NCBI RefSeq assembly: GCF_030249845.1
Contig: NZ_JANURM010000004.1
Location: 62,001-126,000 of the forward strand
Direction: 5' to 3'
From: Campylobacter gastrosuis
GTDB lineage: Bacteria > Campylobacterota > Campylobacteria > Campylobacterales > Campylobacteraceae
Length of the DNA: 64,000 bases
The notes beneath the pieces are model-generated. The model made no database searches and was not told the origin of the DNA. It saw only the letters and a list, made by a program, of their open reading frames with translations. This document shows positions 46,034 through 56,282 of this stretch, piece after piece (position 1 is the first letter of the stretch; every line of letters starts with the position of its first letter). The translations under genes were made by a program, and so were the position numbers.

Positions 46034-47336
46034 TAATTTTTGCCAAAAGCTCTTGCACTGCTTCAAACTCAAAATTCTCATTTGAGCCCTGTTTTAAAAA
46101 CTCATACATAAATTCCTTCTTAGCGATTGCCATATCAAGCTCCCTGTCGTTGCCACGCTGATAAGCACCAATCCTTAAAAGCACCTCGTTCTCTTTTAAG
46201 AGCGAATATAACCGCTTAAACGTGATCGCATTTTGCTTATGCTCCTTGCTAACCACGTCGCCCATTACACGAGAGGCTGAATTTTGAATGTTTATAGGCG
46301 GATAAATGCCAAAATCCGTTAGCTCCCTGCTTAAAACGATGTGTCCATCAAGGATAGAACGGCTCTGATCGGCTATCGGATCGCTCATATCATCGCCCTC
46401 AACAAGCACCGTAAAAAACGCCGTAATTGAGCCCTTGCCCTCTTCTTTACCAGCTCTCTCCATAAGCTGTGGCAAAAGCATAAGTGAGCTTGGCGGATAG
46501 CCCTTTGAGGTAGGTGGCTCGCCAAGTGCTAAGCCTATCTCACGCTGTGCCATAGCAAAACGAGTAACGCTGTCCATTATAAAAAGCACATCAAGCCCTT
46601 GCTCTTTAAAATATTCAGCCACGCTCATCGCACAAAAAGCGCCGTATTTTCGCATTAAAGCACTATCATCAGAGGTCGCTACGACTATCACAGCACCGCT
46701 TAAATCCCCGCCTAAATTTTTCTCTATAAACTCAGGCACCTCCCTGCCACGCTCGCCAATTAGAGCGACGACTTTTATCGGTGCTTTTGTGTTTTTTACT
46801 ATCATACTCATAAGCGTTGATTTACCCACGCCAGAACCAGCAAAAATCCCCAGCTTTTGCCCCTTGCCACAGGTTAAAAGCCCGTCAATTGCCTTTATGC
46901 CCACGCTAAACGGCTCATCTATTAGCCCACGCTTCATAGCGTCAATTGGTGCTTTCATAATCGGCATAAAATCAGTGGTAAAAATTTCGCCCTTGCCGTC
47001 AATTGGTCGCATAAATGGATCAACCACGCGCCCAAGCAGAGCCTTGCCAACAGGGATATTCATACCTTGGTCGCTCTCATAGACAAAATCGCCAATCTTA
47101 AACCCCTCAACAAAGCCAAAAGGACTTACAAATGCCCCATTTGACGTGATTTGCGTCACCATACCAAGTCCGTTTTTGCTCTTATCTTTGCTTGAAATTT
47201 TAACCACATCGCCGATACTTGGGCGAAGTCCAGAGATTTCAATGGTCGTTGGCGTAATTTTTGTAATCACACCAAAGACATTTGAGAGTGAAATTTTATC
47301 GCTTTGTAGCTTTAAATTTAGGCGTTCTAAGCTCAA
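46026..47336 (-). CDS. fliI: Flagellum-specific export ATPase FliI
   Basis: FliI is the F1-beta-like ATPase of the flagellar export apparatus and partner of FliH. The 436-residue protein has Walker [28 protein letters not shown], Walker [30 protein letters not shown] and a complete C-terminal helical domain. The ATG overlaps folE by four bases. fliI-folE order is as in C. jejuni. Confidence 0.97.
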   Translation of the reverse strand: MSLERLNLKLQSDKISLSNVFGVITKITPTTIEISGLRPSIGDVVKISSKDKSKNGLGMVTQITSNGAFVSPFGFVEGFKIGDFVYESDQGMNIPVGKALLGRVVDPFMRPIDGKGEIFTTDFMPIMKAPIDAMKRGLIDEPFSVGIKAIDGLLTCGKGQKLGIFAGSGVGKSTLMSMIVKNTKAPIKVVALIGERGREVPEFIEKNLGGDLSGAVIVVATSDDSALMRKYGAFCAMSVAEYFKEQGLDVLFIMDSVTRFAMAQREIGLALGEPPTSKGYPPSSLMLLPQLMERAGKEEGKGSITAFFTVLVEGDDMSDPIADQSRSILDGHIVLSRELTDFGIYPPINIQNSASRVMGDVVSKEHKQNAITFKRLYSLLKENEVLLRIGAYQRGNDRELDMAIAKKEFMYEFLKQGSNENFEFEAVQELLAKING

Positions 47337-47905
47337 AAACGCATCTCCTTTGGCGAATTTATAAGAGCAAAAAATTCCTTTCTTGTTTCGGCATTTTTTA
47401 TAAAAGCCCCACGAAGTGCCGATGTAGTCGTGGTTGAGTTTATCTTTTGCACGCCTCTCATCTCAACACACATATGCCTAGCCTCAACCACCACGCCAAC
47501 GCCCTTTGGCTCTATCACCTCAGCTAACGCCTGAGCGATTTGCTCTGTCATCTGCTCTTGAATTTGCAATCTTCTTGCAAAAATATCAACCATACGTGGA
47601 ATTTTGCTAAGTCCAACGACCTTGCCATTTGGTATATAAGCCACGTGCACACGCCCAATTATAGGCAAAAGATGATGCTCACAAAGGCTGTAAAACTCAA
47701 TATCTCTAACCAAAACCATCTCGTTATTTGAGCTTTTAAAAAGTGCGTCCCCAAGCACCTCTTTTGGGTCTTGATGATAGCCACTTGTTAGAAATTGATA
47801 CGCTTTAAAAACTCGCTGTGGTGTTTTTAAAAGCCCCTCTCTGTTTGGGTCTTCGCCGATAATTGTAAGCATATTTTTTACAGAATTTTCAAAACTTTCT
47901 TGCAT
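47333..47905 (-). CDS. folE: GTP cyclohydrolase I
   Basis: FolE converts GTP to dihydroneopterin triphosphate, the first step of folate synthesis. The 190-residue protein carries the zinc and catalytic residues in [40 protein letters not shown], and [12 protein letters not shown]. Normal length; coupled to fliI by a four-base overlap. Confidence 0.97.
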   Translation of the reverse strand: MQESFENSVKNMLTIIGEDPNREGLLKTPQRVFKAYQFLTSGYHQDPKEVLGDALFKSSNNEMVLVRDIEFYSLCEHHLLPIIGRVHVAYIPNGKVVGLSKIPRMVDIFARRLQIQEQMTEQIAQALAEVIEPKGVGVVVEARHMCVEMRGVQKINSTTTTSALRGAFIKNAETRKEFFALINSPKEMRF

Positions 47906-47979
47906 AAAATCTCCATTTTTTAAAGCCCTAATTGTATTAAAAAACGGCTTAATAAATTTAATAATAAGGAAAAATTTGC

Positions 47980-47985
47980 TATATT
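47980..47985 (+). promoter_or_regulatory. Extended -10 box of tig-clpP operon
   Basis: TGCTATATT lies 30 bases before the tig ATG in the divergent gap with folE. Confidence 0.5.
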
Positions 47986-48015
47986 TTGCCCTAAAATTTT
48001 TTTAAAAGGGAAAAA

Positions 48016-49341
48016 ATGGCAATTACTACAAAGGCTATTGATAGCGTAAATTGCGAAATTGACGCAAAAATAGAGAATTCACAAATTAAGGCTAACGTTG
48101 AAAAATTAGCCAAAAAAGCGGCAAAAACAATGAAAGTTGATGGTTTTAGACAAGGGCACGTCCCAGTTTCTGTCGTTTTAAAAAGATATGAAAAAGAGCT
48201 TACAAGCGACGCTGAGCAGGACGCATTAAGAGAAATTTTAAACGAAGCACTAAAAGAGCAAAAAAGATCAAACAACGACCTAATTGGCGAACCGCTGGTT
48301 AATAAATTTGAGCGAAGCGATAGCGGTATTGATGTGAATATGATAGTTTCATTTAAGCCAAGCGTTGATGTTAGTGGATACGAGGCTTTAATCCCTGAAT
48401 TTTCAACACCAAAAGTGCTTAAAAAAGACATTGATGAGAAGAAAAATGAAATTTTAAAAATGGTAGCTCCGCTTGAAAAAGTTGAGAAAAAACGTGCTTT
48501 AAAGAGCGGAGATTTTGCGAAATTTGACTTTGAGGGCTTTGTTGATGGTGTGGCATTTGATGGCGGTAAGGCTGAAAATTACCTGCTTGAAATCGGCTCA
48601 GGTCAGTTTATACCGGGCTTTGAAGATGGTATGATTGGATTAAAGCCGGGCGAAGAAAAGGACGTTGAAGTAACCTTCCCAGCCGAGTATGGTGCGCCAA
48701 ATTTAGCTGGCAAACCAGCCGTATTTAAGGTAAAACTACACGAAATTCAGGAGAGAAAAATCCCTGAAACACTTGATGAAAAAACCCTAAAAGCGATCCT
48801 AGCAAACGAAGAAAACCCAACCGAAGAGCTTCTTGATGAGCGTATAAAAGAGCAGATTAGAAGCGAAAAAATGTTTAATTTAATAAACGAGGATTTAAAG
48901 CCAAAATTCGCCGAAGCCGTTGTTGAGAAGTTTAAATTTGACGTGCCAAAAAATATCGTTGAGCAAGAGATGGATATGCAGTTTAGAAACGCTTGGGCTG
49001 GATTTAGCAAAGAAGAGATTGAAAAGATTAAAGATGACAAGGACGCTATCGTTAAAAAACGAGAGGAATTTAGAAAAGATGCCGAAAATAGCGTTCGTTT
49101 AACATTCATCATTGATGAGCTAGCTCGTGTTAGAGGCGTAAAAGTAGCAGACCAAGAGGTCGTTCAGGCTGTCTATTTTGAAGCTTACAGGACTGGTAGA
49201 GATCCAAAATCTCACCTTGAAATGTATAAAAATCAAGGTATGCTACCAGCCATTAAAATGTCAATGATTGAAGAGAAATTATTTAACGAAATGTTTAATA
49301 AAGATGAGAAAAAAACAGCCAAAAAAGAGAAGGCTGAGTAA
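48016..49341 (+). CDS. tig: Trigger factor
   Basis: Trigger factor is the ribosome-bound folding chaperone and peptidyl-prolyl isomerase. The 441-residue protein has the ribosome-binding signature ([18 protein letters not shown], a variant of GFRxGKxP), the FKBP-like domain ([20 protein letters not shown] ... [19 protein letters not shown]) and the C-terminal arm domain ending in a Lys-rich tail. AAAAGGG precedes the ATG; it shares one base with clpP. Confidence 0.96.
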   Translation: MAITTKAIDSVNCEIDAKIENSQIKANVEKLAKKAAKTMKVDGFRQGHVPVSVVLKRYEKELTSDAEQDALREILNEALKEQKRSNNDLIGEPLVNKFERSDSGIDVNMIVSFKPSVDVSGYEALIPEFSTPKVLKKDIDEKKNEILKMVAPLEKVEKKRALKSGDFAKFDFEGFVDGVAFDGGKAENYLLEIGSGQFIPGFEDGMIGLKPGEEKDVEVTFPAEYGAPNLAGKPAVFKVKLHEIQERKIPETLDEKTLKAILANEENPTEELLDERIKEQIRSEKMFNLINEDLKPKFAEAVVEKFKFDVPKNIVEQEMDMQFRNAWAGFSKEEIEKIKDDKDAIVKKREEFRKDAENSVRLTFIIDELARVRGVKVADQEVVQAVYFEAYRTGRDPKSHLEMYKNQGMLPAIKMSMIEEKLFNEMFNKDEKKTAKKEKAE

Positions 49342-49931
49342 TGAGCTATTACGTCCCAGTCGTAGTTGAGAGAACTAGCAAAGGCGAGAGAAGCTATGAT
49401 ATTTACTCACGCCTTTTAAAGGACAGGATTGTTATGCTTAGTGGCGAGATTGAAGATGGTATGGCATCATCAATTGTCGCCCAACTTCTATTTTTAGAAG
49501 CAGAAGACCCAGAAAAGGATATCTATCTTTACATAAATAGCCCAGGTGGCGTGATAACAAGCGGTTTTAGCATTTATGACACGATGAATTACATTAAACC
49601 AGATGTTTGCACCATTTGTATGGGACAAGCCGCCTCAATGGGTGCGTTTTTGCTTAGTTCTGGGGCAAAGGGCAAACGCTATGCACTTACAAATTCACGC
49701 ATTATGATTCATCAGCCACTTGGCGGTGCTAGGGGACAGGCTGCTGATATTGAGATTCAAGCACGTGAAATTTTACGTTTAAAAGAGAGTTTAAACAACA
49801 TTCTAGCCAAAAACACCGGACAAAAAATCGCAAAAATCATAAAAGACACCGACAGGGATAATTTTATGAGTGCATTAGAGGCCAAAGAATACGGGCTAAT
49901 TGATAATGTTTTAGAAAAGAGCTTTAAATAG
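49341..49931 (+). CDS. clpP: ATP-dependent Clp protease proteolytic subunit
   Basis: The 196-residue ClpP has the serine protease triad in [20 protein letters not shown] (Ser) and [15 protein letters not shown] (His), with Asp in [19 protein letters not shown]. It forms the 14-mer chamber working with ClpX/ClpA. The ATG overlaps the tig stop by one base. Confidence 0.98.
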   Translation: MSYYVPVVVERTSKGERSYDIYSRLLKDRIVMLSGEIEDGMASSIVAQLLFLEAEDPEKDIYLYINSPGGVITSGFSIYDTMNYIKPDVCTICMGQAASMGAFLLSSGAKGKRYALTNSRIMIHQPLGGARGQAADIEIQAREILRLKESLNNILAKNTGQKIAKIIKDTDRDNFMSALEAKEYGLIDNVLEKSFK

Positions 49932-49940
49932 GGGCGAAAT

Positions 49941-50954
49941 TTGTTAAAAATAGACAATGCACCAAAGTATCATCAAACTAGGCAGGGAGTGGCAAAGCAA
50001 GAAGAAAAGGACATTTATCAGTTTTCAGAGAGTGTCTTAAAAGAGCTAAGTCAAGATAACATCCCCTCAATCCCTAGCAATTACTCAATATATTTTGAGA
50101 AGTTGCTTGATGAGAGAACGAGCGAATTTAAAGAGAAGCTCGGCAGTGCATTGACCTTTTATGAAGAGGGCGGTCAGAAGATGACCGAGAGCAGTATTTT
50201 TATAGAAAAAGAGATAAAACAGGGCTTTGTGCAGATTAAATCAATGCTACAAGCAGTCGCCTTAATCTATAAAAATTTAGGCTTAATGAAAGGCATTACC
50301 AAAAAGCACATTGCCACACTTCACAGCAACACCGATCTTTTAGCAGTTCAAAATGTCCTAAGCGTCTTTAATGATGATTTAATCAAACTCGTCTCTTTAA
50401 TGGACAAGCACGTTGAGGTAATCCGTGCAAACTACGAAGAGATCGGCAAGATGTTTAAAGCCATTGAAGAGCAGACCGTTTATGATGCAAATTACGAGGT
50501 TTATAACAAGAAATTTTTAATTAACGCAATGGAGATTGAGGTTACTAGCTCAAAACGCTACGGCTACCACACTTCGTTTGTAATCACAAAGGTTGATGAG
50601 AAAATTTTATTTACCACAAATAACCTAAAAGAGCGAAACGACCTGCTAAAAAGCGTGGCTCAAATTTTGCTAAAAACTTCAAGGCGTAGCGATATAGTCG
50701 CGCATTATGGCGACGGATTTTTTATCATCGTGATGAAACACACCGACTTAGACGGAGCAAAACTAGCTTGTGCTAGGCTAAATAAGCTATTTAGTGGCAT
50801 TAAACACAATGTCGGCGGTGCTGAGATTGTTGTTAATTTAAATATGGTCGCCGGAGAGCTTACAAAAGAGGGTAGTAGTATGGAGGAGGTCTTATCAAAG
50901 GCACTTGATACAATCGCCTCAACCGACGCAAAAGAGCCGATATTTTTGGAGTAA
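49941..50954 (+). CDS. Degenerate GGDEF-domain protein
   Basis: A 337-residue soluble protein. Residues 1-180 are helical with no recognised sensor; residues ~185-335 have the GGDEF fold (TVYDANYEVYNKKFLINAM, LLKTSRRSDIVAHYGDGFFIIV). The active-site motif RYGGDEF is replaced by HYGDGFF, so diguanylate cyclase activity is unlikely; it may bind nucleotide or act as a scaffold. The start is TTG with GGGGCG upstream, ten bases after clpP. In C. jejuni clpP and def are adjacent, so this gene is an addition. Confidence 0.78.
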   Translation: MLKIDNAPKYHQTRQGVAKQEEKDIYQFSESVLKELSQDNIPSIPSNYSIYFEKLLDERTSEFKEKLGSALTFYEEGGQKMTESSIFIEKEIKQGFVQIKSMLQAVALIYKNLGLMKGITKKHIATLHSNTDLLAVQNVLSVFNDDLIKLVSLMDKHVEVIRANYEEIGKMFKAIEEQTVYDANYEVYNKKFLINAMEIEVTSSKRYGYHTSFVITKVDEKILFTTNNLKERNDLLKSVAQILLKTSRRSDIVAHYGDGFFIIVMKHTDLDGAKLACARLNKLFSGIKHNVGGAEIVVNLNMVAGELTKEGSSMEEVLSKALDTIASTDAKEPIFLE

Positions 50955-50957
50955 AAA

Positions 50958-51509
50958 TTGATTTTAGAGATACTTACATACCCAAATAAAAGACTATTTG
51001 AGCGTTCAGAAGAGGTTAGTGTTTTTGATGAGAATTTACACAAACTGCTTGATGATATGTATGATACGATGATAGCCAAAGAGGGCATAGGACTAGCTGC
51101 CATTCAGGTTGGCGTTAAGAGTAGAATTTTTATCATAAATCTCTTTAATGAAGAGAAAAAATGCCAAGATAAAGCCGATTTGATTGAGATTATAAACCCA
51201 GAATTTTTAGAAAAAAACGGCGAGAGCATCTATCAAGAGGGGTGCTTATCTGTGCCGGGATTTTATGAAGAGGTAAAACGAGCAGATAGCGTAAAAATCC
51301 GCTATCAAGACCGCTTTGGCAATACCAAAATTTTAGAAACAAACGGACTTTTAGCCATAGCACTTCAACACGAAAACGACCACCTAGACGGACACCTTTT
51401 TATTGAGCGTATCGGCTTTAACAAACGCAAAATTTTTGATAAAGAGTATAAAAAAGGCAAGAAGCAAGACAGACCTAAACACAGGCAAGTCGCCAAAAAA
51501 GAGCGATGA
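50958..51509 (+). CDS. def: Peptide deformylase
   Basis: Def removes the formyl group from new proteins. The 183-residue protein has all three motifs: GIGLAAIQVG, EGCLSVPG with the metal Cys, and QHENDHLDG with the HExxH pair. The start is TTG, three bases after the preceding gene. A basic tail (KKGKKQDRPKHRQVAKK) makes it slightly longer than usual. Confidence 0.97.
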   Translation: MILEILTYPNKRLFERSEEVSVFDENLHKLLDDMYDTMIAKEGIGLAAIQVGVKSRIFIINLFNEEKKCQDKADLIEIINPEFLEKNGESIYQEGCLSVPGFYEEVKRADSVKIRYQDRFGNTKILETNGLLAIALQHENDHLDGHLFIERIGFNKRKIFDKEYKKGKKQDRPKHRQVAKKER

Positions 51510-53023
51510 AGTCGCTACTTTGTGCCTCATACACAGATGGCGTTAGGGTCGTTCAGGTTGAGTCGGTTTTTACTAGGGGGCTACCTGGATTTAGCATTGT
51601 CGGACTTGCAAACACAAGCATAAAAGAGTCCGCCGAGCGCGTAAAAGCCGCACTCTCATCGCTAAATTTCTCCTTTGCCGCACAAAAAATCACGATAAAT
51701 TTATCTCCGTCAGATTTGCCAAAAAACGGCTCACATTTTGATTTAGCAATAGCACTTTTAATCGCACTTCAAAAGTCGCAAAATTTAGAAAAAGTCTTTG
51801 TTTTTGGCGAGCTTGGACTTGACGGCAGTGTAAAAAGCACGGCAAATTTATTCTCAATCTTGCTATTTTTAAGCCAAAATGTAAGGGACGCAAAAATCAT
51901 TGTCCCAAAAGAGATATCCTTTAAGGCAAGTGCTATACCAAATTTTGAAATTTATGGCGTTAGCACGCTTGCTGATGCGATTAGATTCTTTGAAGATAGC
52001 GAATTTGCAAGCAGTTTAAGGGAGCAAAAGAGCGATGAAATTTTAAAAGATGTGGTTGAGATTTGCGGTAAAAAATACCTGCCAAATAGAAATTTCGCCC
52101 TTGATTTTAAAGATGTTTTAGGTCAAGAAAGAGCCAAAAGAGGCTGTTTAATCTCGGCTGTTGGTATGCACAATATTATTTTTGAAGGTAGCCCCGGATG
52201 TGGCAAAAGTATGTGTGCTAAACGGCTAGTTCATATCCTGCCGCCTCAAAGCCTAGATGAGGTCTTAAATGCAGCCGCATATCGGTCGCTAAATATGCAA
52301 GATAGCGATTTTAACGCACTTAGACCCTTTCGCTCGCCTCATCACACCAGCACAAAAAGCTCCATTTTTGGTGGTGGCTCAAATGTAGCAAAAATTGGCG
52401 AGATAGCCCTTGCAAACGGCGGAGTGCTGTTTTTTGATGAATTTGTGCATTTTTCAAAGCAGATTATTGAGAGCCTTCGTGAGCCACTTGAAGATCACAA
52501 AATCCACATTGCACGTGTAAATTCCAAAGTCACTTATGATACGAAATTTATCCTAGCAGCCGCGCTTAACCCCTGTCCGTGCGGTAATTTGCTCTCAAAA
52601 AACCTAAGCTGTCGTTGCACTCCAAACGAGATAAAGCAATATAAATCGCGCCTTTCTGAGCCTATCCTTGACCGCATTGATTTATACGTGCAAATGGATG
52701 AAATTAGCCCAAGTGACAAGCCAAGCCTAAGCTCAAAACAGATGAGCGAGCTCGTGCTAAATGCCTTTAAATTTCAAAAAGAACGCTCACAAGATGAGCT
52801 AAATGCAAATTTAAGCGACAGCGAGGTGGCTAAATTTTGCGTTACTTATGATGACGCAAAAGCCACGCTAGATACGGCAGTATCAAGGTTTAGCCTATCT
52901 CAAAGGTCAATTAAAAAGACGCTAAAAGTGGCTAGAAGCATTGCGGATTTGGAGCAAAATGAGAAAATTTCAAAGCAAAATATCTTAGAAGCGCTTAGTT
53001 TTAGAACAAGGGAGATTTTGTGA
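51506..53023 (+). CDS. comM: YifB/ComM-family Mg-chelatase-like ATPase
   Basis: A 505-residue AAA+ protein of the YifB/ComM family. It has an N-terminal Lon-substrate-like domain (GLPGFSIVGLANTSIKESAERVKAAL), Walker A FEGSPGCGKSMCAKRL (residues ~228-243), the RSPHHTSTKSSIFGGG segment, Walker B VLFFDEF, the cysteine-rich ALNPCPCGN, and DRIDLYV. ComM proteins aid branch migration during natural transformation. Four-base overlaps with def and nnrD indicate coupling. Confidence 0.92.
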   Translation: MKSLLCASYTDGVRVVQVESVFTRGLPGFSIVGLANTSIKESAERVKAALSSLNFSFAAQKITINLSPSDLPKNGSHFDLAIALLIALQKSQNLEKVFVFGELGLDGSVKSTANLFSILLFLSQNVRDAKIIVPKEISFKASAIPNFEIYGVSTLADAIRFFEDSEFASSLREQKSDEILKDVVEICGKKYLPNRNFALDFKDVLGQERAKRGCLISAVGMHNIIFEGSPGCGKSMCAKRLVHILPPQSLDEVLNAAAYRSLNMQDSDFNALRPFRSPHHTSTKSSIFGGGSNVAKIGEIALANGGVLFFDEFVHFSKQIIESLREPLEDHKIHIARVNSKVTYDTKFILAAALNPCPCGNLLSKNLSCRCTPNEIKQYKSRLSEPILDRIDLYVQMDEISPSDKPSLSSKQMSELVLNAFKFQKERSQDELNANLSDSEVAKFCVTYDDAKATLDTAVSRFSLSQRSIKKTLKVARSIADLEQNEKISKQNILEALSFRTREIL

Positions 53024-54402
53024 AAAAGCTATTTTTAACCACCCAAAATTTAGATGAAAAAGCGGTAAAAAATTTAGGGCTAACCCACGAGCTTTTAATG
53101 GAAAACGCCGCTACAAATTTAGCAAATTTCGTGCGTAAAAAGCACAAAAAGGGTGCAAAAATTTTAGGCGTTTGTGGCAGTGGTAACAACGGCGCTGATG
53201 TGATAGCAGCCATTAGAATGTTAAAGGGCGATTATAAAGCAAGGCTGTTTTTAACGGCGGATAGTTTAAAACCACTTGCCAATTACCAGCTTAAAATCGC
53301 AAAAAATTTAGGCGTAAAAATCACTAAGAAAATCTCAAAAGCCGATTGCGTGATTGACGGCATTTTTGGCTCAGGGCTAAATAGAAAAATAGAACCAAAA
53401 TATCAAAAAATCATCAAAAAGCTAAATCGCCTAAACGCCCACAAAATCGCTTGTGACGTGCCTAGTGGATTAAGCCAAAACGGCGAAATTTTAGGTGCTT
53501 GCTTTAAGGCTGATGATACGATTTGTATGGGCGGATTAAAGCTTGGGTGCTTTTCAGATGTGGCAAAGGACTTTGTTGGGCGAGTTAGAGTGGCAAATCT
53601 TGGCGTGAGTGCGAAAAAATTTCAGGGTAAAACAGGTAGCTTTTTGCTTACAAAAAGTGATTTAAAACTGCCATTTCGTAACAAAAACTGCGTAAATAAG
53701 GGCGATTTTGGACACGCTTTTATCATTGGTGGCGCGATGAGTGGAGCCGGGCATATTGCTGCCATTTCGGCTTTAAAAATGGGTGCTGGGCTAGTTAGCA
53801 TAATTGGCAAAAGCCATAAAAATGAGATTATGAGCAGCGATAAGATTAGCCCTAAAATGAACGCTGGTGCCGTTGGTATGGGGCTTAGCGATGATGATAT
53901 TGCTGGGCTTAGTTTTGAAATTTTAAGCCAAAAACGCCTTGTCATTGACGCTTCGCTTTGTAAAAATGAGCTTGTGGCTAAGCTTTTGGGGCTTAAAAAT
54001 AGCATTATTACACCTCATCCAAGTGAGTTTTGCGCGCTTTTAAAAACGGCAAAAATCGCTGATATTAGCGTATCCGAGCTTCAAAAAAATCGCTTTTTTT
54101 ACGCTAGGCAGTGGAGTTTGAAATTTAAGGGCGTTTTGGTGCTAAAAGGCGCAAACACGATAATTGCCAAAAAGGGTAAAATTTACATTATGCCCTTTGG
54201 TTCGCCCTGCCTTGCAAAGGGTGGCAGTGGGGACGTGCTTTCTGGGCTTTGCGTGTCGCTTTTAGCGCAGGGCTATAAGCCATTAAAAGCGGCGATTACA
54301 GCTACCCTAGCTCACGCACTAGCCGTTAAAAAGCACAAAAATAGTTACGCAATAACGCCAAAAGATATCATAAAAGGGGTAGAATGTTTAGCAAAAAGAT
54401 AG
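53020..54402 (+). CDS. nnrD: Bifunctional NAD(P)H-hydrate epimerase/dehydratase
   Basis: This 460-residue protein repairs hydrated NADH and NADPH. Residues 1-210 form the YjeF_N epimerase (CGSGNNGADVIAAIRMLKG, CDVPSGLSQNGE). From ~220 the ADP- or ATP-dependent dehydratase follows (GDFGHAFIIGGAMSGAGHIAA, SIITPHPSEFCALL, LVLKGANTIIA, LAKGGSGDVLSGL with the catalytic Asp). Overlaps comM by four and purN by nineteen bases; nnrD-purN order as in C. jejuni. Confidence 0.93.
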   Translation: MKKLFLTTQNLDEKAVKNLGLTHELLMENAATNLANFVRKKHKKGAKILGVCGSGNNGADVIAAIRMLKGDYKARLFLTADSLKPLANYQLKIAKNLGVKITKKISKADCVIDGIFGSGLNRKIEPKYQKIIKKLNRLNAHKIACDVPSGLSQNGEILGACFKADDTICMGGLKLGCFSDVAKDFVGRVRVANLGVSAKKFQGKTGSFLLTKSDLKLPFRNKNCVNKGDFGHAFIIGGAMSGAGHIAAISALKMGAGLVSIIGKSHKNEIMSSDKISPKMNAGAVGMGLSDDDIAGLSFEILSQKRLVIDASLCKNELVAKLLGLKNSIITPHPSEFCALLKTAKIADISVSELQKNRFFYARQWSLKFKGVLVLKGANTIIAKKGKIYIMPFGSPCLAKGGSGDVLSGLCVSLLAQGYKPLKAAITATLAHALAVKKHKNSYAITPKDIIKGVECLAKR

Positions 54403-54962
54403 CAGTTTTATTTAGTGGGAGTGGCTCAAATTTAGAGGCGATTTTATCAAAAATTCACGGCAAAATTTTTAACGGCGTAAAGCTTGAAGTAGCTGTTACG
54501 ATTTGTAACAAATCAGGTGTTTATGGCATAGAAAGAGCCAAAAAATACGGACTTGAAACGATTATTATTGAAAATAAAAATTTCGCTACAAGAGAGGAAT
54601 TTGACACGGCTTTGGTTAATAAGATTAAAAAACACGGCGTTGATTTGGTAGTTTTGGCTGGATTTATGCGGATTTTAACACCAGTTTTTACCTCACAAAT
54701 TCGTGCCATAAACCTTCACCCCTCGCTTTTGCCACTATTTAAAGGCGCTCACGCCATAAAAGAGAGCTTTGAGAGCGATATGAAGGTCGGCGGAGTTTCG
54801 GTTCACTGGGTGAGCGAGGAGCTTGACGGCGGTAAAATCATCGCCCAAAGGGCCTTTGAGCGTGAGAAAGATATGAGTTTAGAAGCGTGGGAGGCTAAAA
54901 TTCACGCCATAGAGCACGAAATTTTACCTGAAACGATAGTTGAAATTTTAACGAATAATTGA
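54384..54962 (+). CDS. purN: Phosphoribosylglycinamide formyltransferase
   Basis: PurN transfers a formyl group from 10-formyl-THF in purine synthesis. The 192-residue protein has LFSGSGSNLEAIL at the start, the folate/catalytic region LVVLAGFMRIL, NLHPSLLPLFKGAHAI with catalytic Asn-His, and VGGVSVHWVSEELDGGKII with the catalytic Asp. Starts inside the nnrD end and overlaps the next gene by one base. Confidence 0.96.
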   Translation: MFSKKIAVLFSGSGSNLEAILSKIHGKIFNGVKLEVAVTICNKSGVYGIERAKKYGLETIIIENKNFATREEFDTALVNKIKKHGVDLVVLAGFMRILTPVFTSQIRAINLHPSLLPLFKGAHAIKESFESDMKVGGVSVHWVSEELDGGKIIAQRAFEREKDMSLEAWEAKIHAIEHEILPETIVEILTNN

Positions 54963-56116
54963 TGAAAAAAAGCGTAATAGCAATTAGAACAAACCGCTGG
55001 GGTACCGATGAGGAGCGTATTTACACTCATCTTTTAAAGGTGTTTAATAAAGATGAAATTTTTGCCGTTATTGATGAGTTAAAGGGCGTTGTAAAAACGC
55101 CAAAATATATCCAAAAAATCAGCCTAAATGGCGAATTTTTAGCTCAAAACAACCTGCTTGACTACAAGCACCCAAGAAGCGTTGCTTGGCTTTGTGGCGA
55201 CTATTTTTATTACGCTTTAAGCAAAAATGTCAATGCCGATTTTTATTATTTAATTGAGCCAGATGTCTTTATAAATTTTGACGATTTAAAGGGCTTTTTT
55301 GATACTCTAAATCAAAGAGATGATGACGCTCTTTTAGCAAACATCCACGAAACAAGAACAAATTCTGAGTGGTATGAGCCGATGAGATTGCTCTCGCCAA
55401 AGCCCTATGGTTGCCTATTTTCTTTTACTGGTCTTAGCCACAAGGCTATTGAGATTTGCCTAGATGAGCGTCAAAAAATCAGTGAAATTTACATATCTAA
55501 ACAGGCATTTAGCCCAGAAAAAAATCCGCTTGGGCTTATTTTTGTAAATGATGAAACCTTAGTTACCACCACGCTTTATAAATTTGGCTTAAAGGTTGGT
55601 AATTTAAAGGAGATTTTTAGGGGTGCTTTTGACTATTATGGATTTAGGCAGTGGGTTTGTATGCCACTTACGTCGGAGCTACCAAAAGAGCAGGTAATGC
55701 ACCCAGTTAGGAATTTAGACCGACTTGCTAATAGATTAATGGATAGCTTTAAAAAGATGCTAAATAGCGATGAAGCCCTAAAAAACAGCATAATAGATGA
55801 GCAAAGTGCCACGCATTTTGCCTCCATTTTTGCAGCCAAAGCGACCAGTGAGATTAGGGATAGAGTGATAAAATTCGCTCAAATTCGCACGACCTTATCT
55901 GGCTTGAAGTCGCTTATTATGCCACTTTTAAACGAAAGCGGGATTAACTACACCCTTTGGTTTTACGAACAAGAAATTTTAGTGCTTGATATAAAGCATA
56001 ATAACAGCGTTTTAACGATAGATTTTGAGCTAAAAAATGGGCTTTTTAGGGGCATTGCCTTTGTAAGAGAGGGCGAGGGCAGGGCGTGGCTTGATAGCTT
56101 TAAAAGCAAACTATAA
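54962..56116 (+). CDS. Unknown 384-residue protein, glycosyltransferase-like N-terminus
   Basis: A soluble protein starting at ATG 54962, overlapping purN by one base. The N-terminal half has features of a nucleotide-sugar-binding fold (SVIAIRTNRWGTDEERIYTHL; VNADFYYLIEPDVFINFDDLKGF, where EPD could serve as a DxD-type motif; PYGCLFSFTGLSHKAIEI). The C-terminal ~120 residues look like a separate small domain. No signal or membrane segment. A glycosyltransferase function is possible but not established. Confidence 0.6.
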   Translation: MKKSVIAIRTNRWGTDEERIYTHLLKVFNKDEIFAVIDELKGVVKTPKYIQKISLNGEFLAQNNLLDYKHPRSVAWLCGDYFYYALSKNVNADFYYLIEPDVFINFDDLKGFFDTLNQRDDDALLANIHETRTNSEWYEPMRLLSPKPYGCLFSFTGLSHKAIEICLDERQKISEIYISKQAFSPEKNPLGLIFVNDETLVTTTLYKFGLKVGNLKEIFRGAFDYYGFRQWVCMPLTSELPKEQVMHPVRNLDRLANRLMDSFKKMLNSDEALKNSIIDEQSATHFASIFAAKATSEIRDRVIKFAQIRTTLSGLKSLIMPLLNESGINYTLWFYEQEILVLDIKHNNSVLTIDFELKNGLFRGIAFVREGEGRAWLDSFKSKL

Positions 56117-56222
56117 AGATGCAAGGCAAAACGGACATAAGTTGGAGCTTTTTAGGACAAATGGCGATTTTGGCTCAAAAATCGTTGAGGCTGTTGGCAT
56201 AAATTTACGTTATTTTGTTTAA
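56091..56222 (+). pseudogene. Possible gene fragment after the 384-residue protein gene
   Basis: A frame overlapping the end of the preceding gene reads NYKDARQNGHKLELFRTNGD, then FGSKIVEAVGINLRYFV and a TAA at 56220-56222. It has a protein-like composition but no start codon or ribosome site. It could be the tail of a lost gene; I do not recognise it. Confidence 0.3.
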
Positions 56223-56282
56223 AAATTTTAAAAATATTTATCATTTAAAGCTAAAATTGGCAAAAATTTTAAAGGATAAAAA

